From positions 248,001 through 312,000 of the forward strand of contig CAZQQU010000001.1 in assembly GCA_964595625.1 (NCBI GenBank): a DNA stretch of 64,000 nt, written 5' to 3'. Below, one piece after another: positions 41,852 through 50,195 of the stretch. The stretch comes from CAZQQU01 sp964595625. GTDB taxonomy: Bacteria; Bacteroidota; Bacteroidia; Flavobacteriales; Flavobacteriaceae. The first letter of the stretch is position 1, and every line of letters begins with the position of its first letter. Made by a program: the position numbers and the translations under genes. Under the pieces are notes generated by a model. It saw only the letters and a list, made by a program, of their open reading frames with translations. It was not told the DNA's origin and searched no databases.

Positions 41852-42007
41852 TTATAAAAACAATGCATTTTTGGTTACAAAATAGCGATACCCCAGCAGG
41901 ATTAATTGCCATTTTTTAGCTTTAGAAATATCCAAGCCTCGTTTAGTAAAGCTGGGTAAAATCCATTTGTTCAACCGAGCCAGTATTCGAAAAAAAATTT
42001 TTTTCAT
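41852..42007 (-). CDS. Small conserved basic protein (51 aa)
   Basis: An ATG at 42007-42005 opens a 51-codon frame ending in TAA at 41854-41852. The product (MKKIFFRILARLNKWILPSF, then TKRGLDISKAKKWQLILLGYRYFVTKNALFL) is amphipathic, with the pattern KxxLPSxTKxxLDxxKAxKWQLxxxGYRYxVTxxAL that I recall from small proteins across Flavobacteriia. It may associate with membranes. It lies between rpsT and the deiminase gene on the same strand. Its function is unknown. Confidence 0.7.
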   Translation of the reverse strand: MKKIFFRILARLNKWILPSFTKRGLDISKAKKWQLILLGYRYFVTKNALFL

Positions 42008-42020
42008 CGGTACAATGTAC

Positions 42021-42059
42021 AAAAAAAACTCTTTCTAAGTGGGTACTTAGAAAGAGTTT
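42021..42059 (-). terminator. Terminator after rpsT
   Basis: Perfect 15-bp arms AAACTCTTTCTAAGT and ACTTAGAAAGAGTTT flank a 4-nt loop. On the minus strand the stem is followed by eight T residues. Confidence 0.9.
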
Positions 42060-42087
42060 CGGTATAAAGTTGGAATAAATTTATTTA

Positions 42088-42339
42088 TTATAGAGCCGCT
42101 ACTTGTCTGCTTAATTGTGACTTTAAGTTGGCAGCTTTATTGGCGTGTATAATATTCTTTTTGGCCAATTTATCAATCATAGATACAACTGTAGGAAACA
42201 ATTTTTGAGCTTCTGTTTTATCAGTAAGTTCTTTCAATTTTTTAATTGCAGTACGAGTTGATTTATGTTGATACCGGTTACGAAGTCTTTTAGCCTCGTT
42301 ACTTCTAATTCTCTTAATCGCTGATTTATGGTTTGCCAT
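42088..42339 (-). CDS. rpsT: 30S ribosomal protein S20
   Basis: 83 residues from the ATG at 42339 (MANHKSAIKRIRSNEAKRLRN). A longer frame would run into tRNA-Glu and is rejected. The Lys/Arg-rich three-helix protein shows the S20 pattern: ANHKSAxKRxR at the start, KKLKELTDKTEAQKLFPTVVSMIDKLAKKNIIHANKAANLKSQLSRQVAAL to the end. It binds 16S rRNA early in 30S assembly. It lies just downstream of tRNA-Glu and is followed by a strong terminator. Confidence 0.97.
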   Translation of the reverse strand: MANHKSAIKRIRSNEAKRLRNRYQHKSTRTAIKKLKELTDKTEAQKLFPTVVSMIDKLAKKNIIHANKAANLKSQLSRQVAAL

Positions 42340-42372
42340 AATTTTTCTAATAAACGGTCTTAAACTTTTTAG

Positions 42373-42444
42373 TAGCCCGTAAGGGAATCGAACCCTTCCT
42401 ACCAGGATGAAAACCTGGCGTCCTAACCGATAGACGAACGGGCC
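42373..42444 (-). tRNA. tRNA-Glu (TTC)
   Basis: On the minus strand the acceptor GGCCCGT pairs with ACGGGCT plus A discriminator. The anticodon arm CCAGG-TTTTCAT-CCTGG gives anticodon TTC. The D arm (TCGTCTATCGGTTAGGAC) and GTTCGATTC T-loop are normal. 72 nt. Confidence 0.95.
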
Positions 42445-42568
42445 ATTTTTAGGAGCAGTCTTTCTTAGAATTTTTAATTTCAATCCAAGCGCAGACAACT
42501 CAAATTTGCGGTTGCAAAAATAGCATAATTTTTTAAACCTACAATTCTAAAAACACTTTTTTTAAAAA

Positions 42569-44044
42569 TTAATATGCTTTCGCGAAAAGCACTCTTTTTT
42601 TCGAGGGTTTACCACTATATACACAGAATCCACTTTCTTCATTGGCATGCAACGGAATACAGCGTAAAGTTGCTTTGGTACTCGTTTTAATCGCTTCTTC
42701 GGTTTCTACCGAGCCGTCCCAATGGGCACTGACAAATCCCCCTTTATTTTCAATCACCTCTTTGAACTCTTCAAAGGTATTCACTTCGGTGATGTGAGCA
42801 TTTCGATACGCCAAGGCTTTGTCATACAAATGCTGCTGAATTTCTTCTAACAATTGCCTGATTTGCTGTGCCAGACCCTCCACAGGCATGGTTTGCTTGG
42901 TAAGTGTATCGCGTCGAGCCACCTCTACCGTTCCCTCAGCCACATCTTTCGGCCCAATAGCAATACGCAAAGGCACACCTTTTAACTCGTATTCATTAAA
43001 TTTCCACCCCGGCTTGTGGGTATCCCGATTATCAAATTTCACTCGTAAACCTGCCTGACGCAATTCTTGTGCAATAGTCTGTCCAGCTGCAGTTACATCA
43101 GCCCATTGTTCATCGTTTTTATAAATAGGTACAATTACCACTTGATCCGGGGCTAGGTTCGGTGGTAAAACCAAACCGTGGTCATCACTATGCGTCATGA
43201 TGAGCGCCCCTATTAAGCGGGTAGATACGCCCCAGGAGGTGGCCCAAACATATTCTAACTTGCCTTCCTTAGAGGTAAATTTCACATCAAATGCTTTCGC
43301 AAAATTCTGACCTAAAAAATGAGAAGTACCTGCTTGAAGCGCTTTTCCATCTTGCATCAAAGCTTCTATACAATAAGTATCTACGGCACCCGCAAAACGT
43401 TCATTTTCGGATTTAACTCCTTTAATAACCGGAATTGCCATAAAATTTTCTACAAAATCGGCATACACATTCAACATTTGCTCGGCTTCGGCAATGGCTT
43501 CCTCTTGAGTGGCATGAGCTGTATGCCCTTCTTGCCATAAAAACTCCGAAGTCCGTAAAAACAAACGAGTACGCATTTCCCAACGAACCACATTGGCCCA
43601 TTGATTGACTAATATGGGGAGATCTCTATACGATTGAATCCATTTACGGTAAGTATCCCAAATTATAGTTTCCGAAGTAGGCCGTACAATTAGTTCTTCC
43701 TCCAATTTGGCCTCTTCATCCACAATAATACCACTGCCGTCTTCTGCATTTTTTAATCGGTAATGGGTAACTATCGCACATTCCTTGGCAAAACCATCTA
43801 CGTGACTGGCTTCTTTAGAAAAATAGGATTTGGGTATAAATATTGGAAAATAGGCATTTTGATGTCCGGTTTCTTTAAACATTCGATCCAATTCCGCTTG
43901 TACTTTTTCCCAAATGGCATATCCGTAGGGTTTGATTACCATACACCCTCGTACTCCTGAATTTTCCGCTAAATCTGCTCTGATTACTAACTCATTATAC
44001 CATTTGGAATAATCTTCTGCTCTGGTGGTTATATTCTTTCCCAT
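42569..44044 (-). CDS. proS: Prolyl-tRNA synthetase, archaeal/eukaryotic type
   Basis: A 491-residue class II aminoacyl-tRNA synthetase that charges tRNA-Pro. It lacks the INS editing domain of E. coli ProS and has the C-terminal extension ending in Tyr (KRVLFAKAY) seen in the eukaryote-like ProS. Motif 2 is VVRWEMRTRLFLRTSEFLWQEGHTAHA and motif 3 lies in VWATSWGVSTRLIGALIMTHSDDHG. The anticodon-binding domain follows (VVIVPIYKND, then NRDTHKPGWKFNEYELKGVPLRIAIGP). This type is the rule in Bacteroidota. It diverges from the lipoprotein gene. Confidence 0.95.
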   Translation of the reverse strand: MGKNITTRAEDYSKWYNELVIRADLAENSGVRGCMVIKPYGYAIWEKVQAELDRMFKETGHQNAYFPIFIPKSYFSKEASHVDGFAKECAIVTHYRLKNAEDGSGIIVDEEAKLEEELIVRPTSETIIWDTYRKWIQSYRDLPILVNQWANVVRWEMRTRLFLRTSEFLWQEGHTAHATQEEAIAEAEQMLNVYADFVENFMAIPVIKGVKSENERFAGAVDTYCIEALMQDGKALQAGTSHFLGQNFAKAFDVKFTSKEGKLEYVWATSWGVSTRLIGALIMTHSDDHGLVLPPNLAPDQVVIVPIYKNDEQWADVTAAGQTIAQELRQAGLRVKFDNRDTHKPGWKFNEYELKGVPLRIAIGPKDVAEGTVEVARRDTLTKQTMPVEGLAQQIRQLLEEIQQHLYDKALAYRNAHITEVNTFEEFKEVIENKGGFVSAHWDGSVETEEAIKTSTKATLRCIPLHANEESGFCVYSGKPSKKRVLFAKAY

Positions 44045-44147
44045 ATAGCTATAGTTGGCACAAATTTTGTTAAATATAATATAGTGTAGTGTTTAATTGT
44101 GCAAAACTACTTAAATTTATGGTGTCTAACAATTAAAAGCCGTTGTT

Positions 44148-45200
44148 ATGAAAACTTTTTTTAAACCTTATTCTCTTACTAAACTTTCAGTCGTAACCGT
44201 TTCATCATGGATGCTTTTGAGCTGTGGAAGTGGTCGCGAAACTGCTTACAATGATAATGACGGTATTTACAATTCATCTGTTGTAACACATTCTGAACAA
44301 AATTCGAATTATTACCAACAATATTTTAGAACCAAAGCCCAACAATACGATCAAGTAGTTTCTGAAACTGATGATTTAATTTTTACCGATATTGAAAGCT
44401 ATACCTCTTCCGGCTATGTGGATGAAAATGGAACGATCTATGAAGAGTACAGTGGTGGTTATGGAGGCTGGGGAGATACCAGTAGTGAAGTGACCATCAA
44501 TGTGTACCCCAACTATAGTTACGGCTATTATTGGTATCGTCCTCACTGGTGGTATTACAGCGGTTGGGGTATGAGTTATTGGGGCGGTTATTACGGTCCA
44601 TCCTGGTATTGGAACTGGTACTACCCATCTTATTATTACGGATGGGGCTGGCATTGGGGCGGACACTACCATCATTATCATTATCCTTATTATGGGGGGT
44701 ATGACAATTATGTAGTTTATAATCGAGGTCGTAAAAACACCGATTTTATCTACCGAGGTACCGGGTCCAGAGGGTTTGAAACCTCCGGCAGAAGTAGTTA
44801 TTCACAACGTGAATCAAGCCGAAGAAATGATAATTCAACGTATAGTCGAAATAGAATAGACAATTCCCGTTCTAATGATGTCATTAGAAATACCAATAGA
44901 AATAATTCGATTATCAATCGAAATAACAACACCGATAGAAATAGAAATAATTCGGTGATTGATAGAAATTACAACACCGGCAGAAACAATTCGGTAATCA
45001 ACCGAAATACTAACACCGGTAGAAATAATTCTACTATTAACCGAAACACCAATACCGGTAGAAATAACTCTACCATTAACCGAAGTAATAGTAATCAAGG
45101 TCGATCCGGTTCCTTTAATTCGGGCAGTAGCCGCTCTTCCGGAGGAAGTTCGGGTATGCGAGGCGGAAGCAGTGGAAGTAGCCGAGGCGGTAGAGGCTAG
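44148..45200 (+). CDS. Low-complexity lipoprotein with Tyr/Trp-rich and Asn-rich repeat regions
   Basis: A 350-residue lipoprotein (signal to SSWMLLSC, lipid Cys about 26). Residues about 40-110 are normal. Residues about 115-190 are dominated by Tyr, Trp, Gly and His (for example YYWYRPHWWYYSGWGMSYW). From about 248 a 13-residue unit like RNNSTINRNTNTG is repeated about five times, ending in a Ser/Gly/Arg-rich tail. It is likely surface-exposed and extended. Homologues near proS in Flavobacteriia are sometimes annotated as prolyl-tRNA synthetase, for which there is no support here. Its function is unknown. Confidence 0.75.
   Translation: MKTFFKPYSLTKLSVVTVSSWMLLSCGSGRETAYNDNDGIYNSSVVTHSEQNSNYYQQYFRTKAQQYDQVVSETDDLIFTDIESYTSSGYVDENGTIYEEYSGGYGGWGDTSSEVTINVYPNYSYGYYWYRPHWWYYSGWGMSYWGGYYGPSWYWNWYYPSYYYGWGWHWGGHYHHYHYPYYGGYDNYVVYNRGRKNTDFIYRGTGSRGFETSGRSSYSQRESSRRNDNSTYSRNRIDNSRSNDVIRNTNRNNSIINRNNNTDRNRNNSVIDRNYNTGRNNSVINRNTNTGRNNSTINRNTNTGRNNSTINRSNSNQGRSGSFNSGSSRSSGGSSGMRGGSSGSSRGGRG
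44889..45108 (+). repeat. In-frame 39-bp tandem repeats in the lipoprotein gene
   Basis: Degenerate copies of AGAAATAATTC(G/T)-type units encode RNNS(V/T/I)INRNTNTG. The last three copies are nearly identical. It is a likely slippage hotspot. Confidence 0.8.
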
Positions 45201-45230
45201 TTATATAAAATAGAGGCTAGTTATTTAAAA
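45191..45230 (+). repeat. 20-bp tandem duplication across the lipoprotein stop codon
   Basis: TAGAGGCTAGTTATATAAAA (45191-45210) is followed directly by TAGAGGCTAGTTATTTAAAA (45211-45230), with one mismatch. The first copy spans the stop codon of the lipoprotein gene. Confidence 0.9.
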
Positions 45231-45243
45231 AGTATTCGTTGCT

Positions 45244-46764
45244 ATGAAAAGATTTTTTTTCCAATCCCTATTTTTATTTTTCGGTTTAACCTCCTTTTCA
45301 CAAAGCATATCGGAAGCGCTTCGATATTCGGAAGAAGGTGTTTATGGAACCGCTCGATATACTTCCCTAAGTGGTGCTTTTGGTGCCTTAGGGGGTGATG
45401 TATCGTCCATACAACTCAATCCGGCGAGTTCGGCAGTTTTTATTACCAATACAGCCAATGCCTCTTTGGGGGTATTTAGTCATAAAAATAAAGCAAATTA
45501 CTTTGGTACTACGGCCACTGATGGCCATAACACCTTAGAATTCAATCAAGCAGGTGGTGTATTTGTGTACGACAACCCTCAGGAAAATTCGGTTTTGAAA
45601 AAATTTACTTTGGGTATTAATTACCAACTGACCAATAACATGGATACCAATTTGTTTATCCAAGGACAAGGTAATACTTCCATAGCACAATATTTTTTAC
45701 ATTACGCGCAAGGGGTGCCGCTCGATTTATTACAAACCCTTCCCGGAGAATCTGTTACTGATTTGTACGCTTATTTGGGTAGAAATTTTGGCTTTGGCCA
45801 CCAACAGGCACTTCTAGGCTATCAAGCATATATTATTGACCCATTAGACCCAGATAATACCTCAGGTACCGAATATGTATCTGCCATAGCACCCGGTACA
45901 TTTAGTCACGAAATGGCAAATATTTCACAAGGTTATAACACCAAAACGACTCTTAACTTAGGTGCTCAACTGGGGAACCACTTTTTTGTAGGTGTGAATT
46001 TTAATATCCATGCCCTGCAATATTTGCAAAACAATTTCTTTTATGAAGGAAATTCCAACCCGGGAAGTGTGGTAAATCGAGTGTATTTTGATAATTATCT
46101 TGGAGTAGAAGGCAGTGGCTTTTCTACACAATTGGGAGTTATAGCCAAAACCAATAACAACTTTAGATTTGGATTAACTTACCAAAGTCCTACCTGGTTT
46201 ATCATGTACGAAGAGCTTCGACAAGCTATTGAAACACGCCGTTTGGTCAATGAAACCATGGTGACAACCACAGTCAGTCCCAACGTAATCAATGTATATG
46301 AAGAATATCGTTTTCGAACTCCATCCAAATTTACCGGAAGTATCGCCTATATTTTTGGAACTCGAGGCCTGTTAAGTATCGATTACAGTTATAAAGATTA
46401 CAAAGGCATTACCTATGGTACCAAGTCGTCTTATTTTAACGCCCTAAACAAAGCCATAGATAACCATCTTGAGGGAGTATCATCGCTACAAATTGGTGGT
46501 GAATACCGCTATAACCAATTCAGTTTCAGAGGAGGCTACCGATTTGAAACGAGTCCGTATCAAGACAAGGACCTGATGGGTAATTTACAAGGTTTTTCTG
46601 CGGGCTTGGGTTATAACTTTGGGTCGATGAAATTGGATGCTGCCTATTCTCACACTACCCGTGATCGCTCGGAACAACTTTTCCAAAGTGCTGGTTTTAC
46701 CTCGGCAGCAGACATTAATTCTACCACCCACTTTTACACCCTGACGGTTACTTTTGATTATTAA
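45244..46764 (+). CDS. FadL/OmpP1-type outer-membrane protein
   Basis: A 506-residue predicted beta-barrel. The signal peptide (1-19, ending SFSQ) precedes the FadL-family N-terminal segment ALRYSEEGVYGTARYTSLSGAFGALGGDVSSIQLNPASSAVF (about 25-66), where GTARxxxLGGAxGALGGDxSSxxxNPAG is typical. Repeated amphipathic strands follow, and it ends in an aromatic residue (LTVTFDY) as outer-membrane proteins do. It probably transports hydrophobic compounds. It converges on pabB, sharing TTAA stops, and lies 44 bp after the lipoprotein gene. Confidence 0.85.
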   Translation: MKRFFFQSLFLFFGLTSFSQSISEALRYSEEGVYGTARYTSLSGAFGALGGDVSSIQLNPASSAVFITNTANASLGVFSHKNKANYFGTTATDGHNTLEFNQAGGVFVYDNPQENSVLKKFTLGINYQLTNNMDTNLFIQGQGNTSIAQYFLHYAQGVPLDLLQTLPGESVTDLYAYLGRNFGFGHQQALLGYQAYIIDPLDPDNTSGTEYVSAIAPGTFSHEMANISQGYNTKTTLNLGAQLGNHFFVGVNFNIHALQYLQNNFFYEGNSNPGSVVNRVYFDNYLGVEGSGFSTQLGVIAKTNNNFRFGLTYQSPTWFIMYEELRQAIETRRLVNETMVTTTVSPNVINVYEEYRFRTPSKFTGSIAYIFGTRGLLSIDYSYKDYKGITYGTKSSYFNALNKAIDNHLEGVSSLQIGGEYRYNQFSFRGGYRFETSPYQDKDLMGNLQGFSAGLGYNFGSMKLDAAYSHTTRDRSEQLFQSAGFTSAADINSTTHFYTLTVTFDY

Positions 46765-48062
46765 TTTTTAATCGAGAGTACTTTTTTCATAGCTTCTGCT
46801 TTGATTAAGCACTCTTGATATTCTTTTTCAGGCTGGCTTTGATAGGTAATGGCCCCACCCACCGAAAAACTCAAATAACGGTTTTTGGAGTTATATAAAA
46901 TACTTCGTATAACTACATTAAAATCAAAATCGCCTTCTGGAGTTATATAGCCCACTGCACCACTGTACACCGAACGCTTGGTTTTTTCTAGCTTTTCAAT
47001 AATTTCCATGGCTCTTTTTTTAGGTACCCCCGTCATACTCCCCATAGGAAAGGTGGATTGGAGTATCGCTACCGGAGAGATTGAATCTGCTACTTGAGAA
47101 ACTACCGTGGTAATTAATTGATGTACTTGTTTAAAAGTGTATAATCCACACAATTCTTCTACCTGTACACTATTTGGTAAAGCGGTTTTAGACAAATCGT
47201 TTCTGACCAAATCCGCTATCATGATATTTTCTGATCGTTCCTTATTGCTCGTTTGCAATTGGTGAGCAAACTGTTGGTCCTCTACCCTATCAGGCGACCG
47301 TTTGGAAGTTCCTTTGATAGGTTGAGAAATAATTTTATTTTTTTGCTTACGCAAAAACCTTTCGGGCGAAGCCGATAACAAATGAAAGTGTTCCATTTGA
47401 AAATACACCGCAAAAGGAGCCCTTGAAATCTCATTAAACTTTATAAAAGTAAACAAGGGATCTATTTGAGCCTGCTCCGAAAAAAATTCCATACAAAAAT
47501 TGGCTTCATAAATATCCCCCAATCCAATATGTTTTTGAAGTTGAGCAATTTTTTGCAAGTAATCATGTTGAGCAATACGTTCTTGAATTAAAAGATTGGG
47601 ATGGGTATATTCAAAGGTAATAACATGATTTTTTATGGCTTCTAAATCATCTTCTAATTCATCAAAAACATAATTTAGATAGTGTACTTCTAAATCATTT
47701 TCCTTTAATAAAAATATTTTTTTAGGTTGGAAAAAATACAACTCCGGAAAAAGCAATCCATCATAATTGGTTGATTGTAAACCGTCGGTATCCATTTTTA
47801 AGTCGTAGGATAAATAGCCAAATATCCAATCCTGAGTAGCGGAGTAATAGTCTTGTAATTTTTTAAATGCCTGATCGGCATCGGTTTTAATTGCGGTGAA
47901 AGCATCTACGGCCAACACAGCATCATAGGACGAATAGTTACCCTCCTGGTGATTGTTAGAATCTAAAAATATATGATGACTAAACTGTTTGGCCCAAAGC
48001 AATAATTTGGTTTTAAAAACTTCAGGATTAGCTATTGCAATATGCTTTTTAATTTTTCGCAA
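46761..48062 (-). CDS. pabB: Aminodeoxychorismate synthase component I
   Basis: A 433-residue chorismate-binding enzyme that makes 4-amino-4-deoxychorismate for folate. The C-terminal domain has ISQPIKGTSKRSPD, where PIKGT (rather than the PIAGT of anthranilate synthase) marks PabB-type enzymes with the catalytic Lys. It also has ENIMIADLVRNDLSK, FPMGSMTGVPKKRAMEII and YSGAVGYI, the family signatures. The N-terminal domain is shortened. The start codon directly adjoins the stop of the FMN reductase gene. No glutaminase subunit (PabA) is in the window. Confidence 0.9.
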   Translation of the reverse strand: MRKIKKHIAIANPEVFKTKLLLWAKQFSHHIFLDSNNHQEGNYSSYDAVLAVDAFTAIKTDADQAFKKLQDYYSATQDWIFGYLSYDLKMDTDGLQSTNYDGLLFPELYFFQPKKIFLLKENDLEVHYLNYVFDELEDDLEAIKNHVITFEYTHPNLLIQERIAQHDYLQKIAQLQKHIGLGDIYEANFCMEFFSEQAQIDPLFTFIKFNEISRAPFAVYFQMEHFHLLSASPERFLRKQKNKIISQPIKGTSKRSPDRVEDQQFAHQLQTSNKERSENIMIADLVRNDLSKTALPNSVQVEELCGLYTFKQVHQLITTVVSQVADSISPVAILQSTFPMGSMTGVPKKRAMEIIEKLEKTKRSVYSGAVGYITPEGDFDFNVVIRSILYNSKNRYLSFSVGGAITYQSQPEKEYQECLIKAEAMKKVLSIKN

Positions 48063-48605
48063 TTATTCACTTAGTTGTTGTTCAAATTTAGTCAGAGAAT
48101 GCCTCACAGTCTTAGCCAGCTCCACATCTACAATCTCCTGTTTTTCCACCGAAAAATTTTTACTGAAAGATGGAAAATTAAAACTTTCTACGATTTCACC
48201 CTGAAAGCGTTGCAGTAATTTTTCGGTAATTTCAAGAGAAGACAAAGCCCCTCGCCTACCTTCAGAAGTACTGGTCAACAATATTTTCTTGTCCTTTAAA
48301 AATTCAATATCCAATCGTGATAACCAATCCAATATATTTTTAAAAAAAGCCGAAGGGTTCCCATTGTGTTCGTTGGTCGAAATCATAAGTGCATCTGCTT
48401 TTCGTATCAGCTGATGTAATTGCTTCACCCCTTCCGGATACCCTTTTTCACGTTCCACATCTTCGCTAAACATTTCAATAGAAAAGTCCGTTAGTCGAAT
48501 TAATTGAGTTTGGTGAAGCGTCAATTGTGAAGCTAAAAAATCTACCCACTGATGATTGATAGACCGACTGCTATTGGAGCCTGCAAAACACAACACCTGT
48601 TTCAT
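48063..48605 (-). CDS. NADPH-dependent FMN reductase-family flavoprotein
   Basis: A 180-residue flavodoxin-like protein. The N-terminal LCFAGSNSSRSINHQ (about 5-19) is the phosphate-binding loop of the NADPH-dependent FMN reductase family, followed by ADALMISTNEHNGNPSAFFKNILDWLSR (about 70-97), where the family motif is PEYNxSxPxxLKNxIDW. It may act as a quinone, azo or chromate reductase. The partner substrate is unknown. It lies immediately upstream of pabB and 11 bp after lpd, so the three are likely one transcript. Confidence 0.85.
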   Translation of the reverse strand: MKQVLCFAGSNSSRSINHQWVDFLASQLTLHQTQLIRLTDFSIEMFSEDVEREKGYPEGVKQLHQLIRKADALMISTNEHNGNPSAFFKNILDWLSRLDIEFLKDKKILLTSTSEGRRGALSSLEITEKLLQRFQGEIVESFNFPSFSKNFSVEKQEIVDVELAKTVRHSLTKFEQQLSE

Positions 48606-48616
48606 GGAATTTGGAA

Positions 48617-50023
48617 TTATGAGTGGAGAGCTCGTTTGTCCGTGGCATCCAAAGCAGCTTCTTTAACCGCTTCAGCATACGTGGGATGTGCATGACTCAT
48701 CCGAGCAATATCTTCAGCACTAGCTCTAAATTCCATCGCAACAACCGCTTCAGCAATTAAATCTGCTACACGCGCACCTACCATATGGATACCTAAAATT
48801 TCATCTGTTTTTGTATCGGCTAAAATTTTCACAAAACCATCCATATCGCCACTAGCTCGAGAACGTCCCAAGGCACGCATAGAAAACTGACCTACTTTAT
48901 AATCGATTTTATCAGACTTTAATTGTTCTTCGGTTTTTCCTACAGAGGCCACTTCCGGCCAAGTATATACAACACTCGGAATCAGATTATAATTGATATG
49001 CGGTTTTTGACCCGCCAAGGTTTCTGCTACAAATACACCTTCTTCTTCCGCTTTATGAGCCAACATAGCTCCTTTCACTACATCGCCAATTGCATAAATA
49101 TTAGCAATATTGGTTTGCAAACTTTCATTCACTTCGATTTGTCCTCTTTCAGTTACTTTAACTCCAGCATTTTCAAGTCCCAAACCATCCGTATAAGGAC
49201 GACGTCCTACACATACTAAACAATAATCGCCCGTTAGACTCACTTCTTTATCATTTTTGTCTTTGGCAGTAACGGTCACTTTTTTTCCACTGGCACTCAC
49301 CCCGTTAACTTGGTGAGACAGATAGAATTTTATTCCTTGTTTTTTAAGAACTTTGGTCAGCTCCTTGCTTTGCGCCCCGTCCATAGTTGGTAGGATGCGA
49401 TCCATATATTCTACTACCGAAACTTCGGCACCCAAACGACGATACACCTGTCCTAATTCCAAACCAATCACTCCGCCACCAATCACTATAAGATGTTTAG
49501 GAACTTCCGGTAAAGACAAGGCTTCGGTAGAAGTTATCACGCGCTTTTTATCTAGCTTTATAAAAGGTAAAGTACTCGGTTTGGATCCGGTAGCAATAAT
49601 GGTATAGGTAGTTTCAATGGTTTCGGTAGCTCCATCGTTTTTAGTAATTTGTATATGAGTAGCATCTTTAAAAGAACCCAATCCTTCATATACGGTAATT
49701 TTATTTTTATCCATCAAATATTGAATGCCTTTGGTATTCACGTCTACCACTTCGGTCTTTCGCTCAATCATTCTCTTAAAATTAAGCGATACCTCTCCGG
49801 AGACCTCAATACCATGAGTTGCCAAGTCTTTGAGAGTGCTTTCATAATGATGCGAAGAATCAAGTAAAGCTTTGGAGGGTATACAACCCACATTTAAGCA
49901 AGTACCACCTAAGGTGGAATATTTTTCTATAATGGCAGTTTTAAAACCCAATTGGGCAGCACGAATGGCAGCTACATATCCACCCGGTCCGGAGCCAATG
50001 ACGGCAACATCGTAAGTACTCAT
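48617..50023 (-). CDS. lpd: Dihydrolipoyl dehydrogenase
   Basis: 468 residues from the ATG at 50023 (MSTYDVAVIGSGPGGYVAAIRA). The E3 flavoprotein reoxidises dihydrolipoamide in pyruvate and 2-oxoglutarate dehydrogenase complexes. Features: N-terminal FAD fold GSGPGG, active disulfide GGTCLNVGCIPSKALL, NAD-binding GGGVIGLELGQVYRRLGAEV, second FAD motif AIGDVVKGAMLAHKAEEEG, and catalytic HAHPTYAEA near the C-terminus. An upstream in-frame extension exists but is unneeded. Confidence 0.96.
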   Translation of the reverse strand: MSTYDVAVIGSGPGGYVAAIRAAQLGFKTAIIEKYSTLGGTCLNVGCIPSKALLDSSHHYESTLKDLATHGIEVSGEVSLNFKRMIERKTEVVDVNTKGIQYLMDKNKITVYEGLGSFKDATHIQITKNDGATETIETTYTIIATGSKPSTLPFIKLDKKRVITSTEALSLPEVPKHLIVIGGGVIGLELGQVYRRLGAEVSVVEYMDRILPTMDGAQSKELTKVLKKQGIKFYLSHQVNGVSASGKKVTVTAKDKNDKEVSLTGDYCLVCVGRRPYTDGLGLENAGVKVTERGQIEVNESLQTNIANIYAIGDVVKGAMLAHKAEEEGVFVAETLAGQKPHINYNLIPSVVYTWPEVASVGKTEEQLKSDKIDYKVGQFSMRALGRSRASGDMDGFVKILADTKTDEILGIHMVGARVADLIAEAVVAMEFRASAEDIARMSHAHPTYAEAVKEAALDATDKRALHS

Positions 50024-50048
50024 AGACAAAGAAATTTTAATTTTAGTG

Positions 50049-50056
50049 CAAAAATA
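50049..50056 (-). promoter_or_regulatory. -7 element for the lpd operon
   Basis: On the minus strand TATTTTTG lies 25 bp before the lpd ATG, an exact TAnnTTTG match. Confidence 0.6.
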
Positions 50057-50175
50057 CAAATACACTTGCTATTTTCAGGTCTTTCAAGTAAATAATTTAG
50101 CTTCTCAATATGCGGTATAAAAACTATAATTGTGGAAGAATTTTAAAATTACCTAACGCATTAATTTTAAAATTA

Positions 50176-50183
50176 TAAATTTG
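50176..50183 (+). promoter_or_regulatory. -7 element for the Cys/Met PLP-enzyme gene
   Basis: TAAATTTG lies 12 bp before the ATG at 50196 (or 27 bp before the ATG at 50211, which gives a more usual leader). Confidence 0.6.
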
Positions 50184-50195
50184 TCAAAATCATAA

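Noticed and set aside
44376..45098. Ile/Ser/Val-rich frames antisense to the lipoprotein gene
   Set aside because: They are low-complexity mirrors of the Tyr/Trp-rich and repeat regions of the sense gene.
44889..45108. Regular repeats resembling a CRISPR array
   Set aside because: The units are contiguous, in frame and encode a 13-residue protein repeat; there are no spacers of uniform size and no cas genes.
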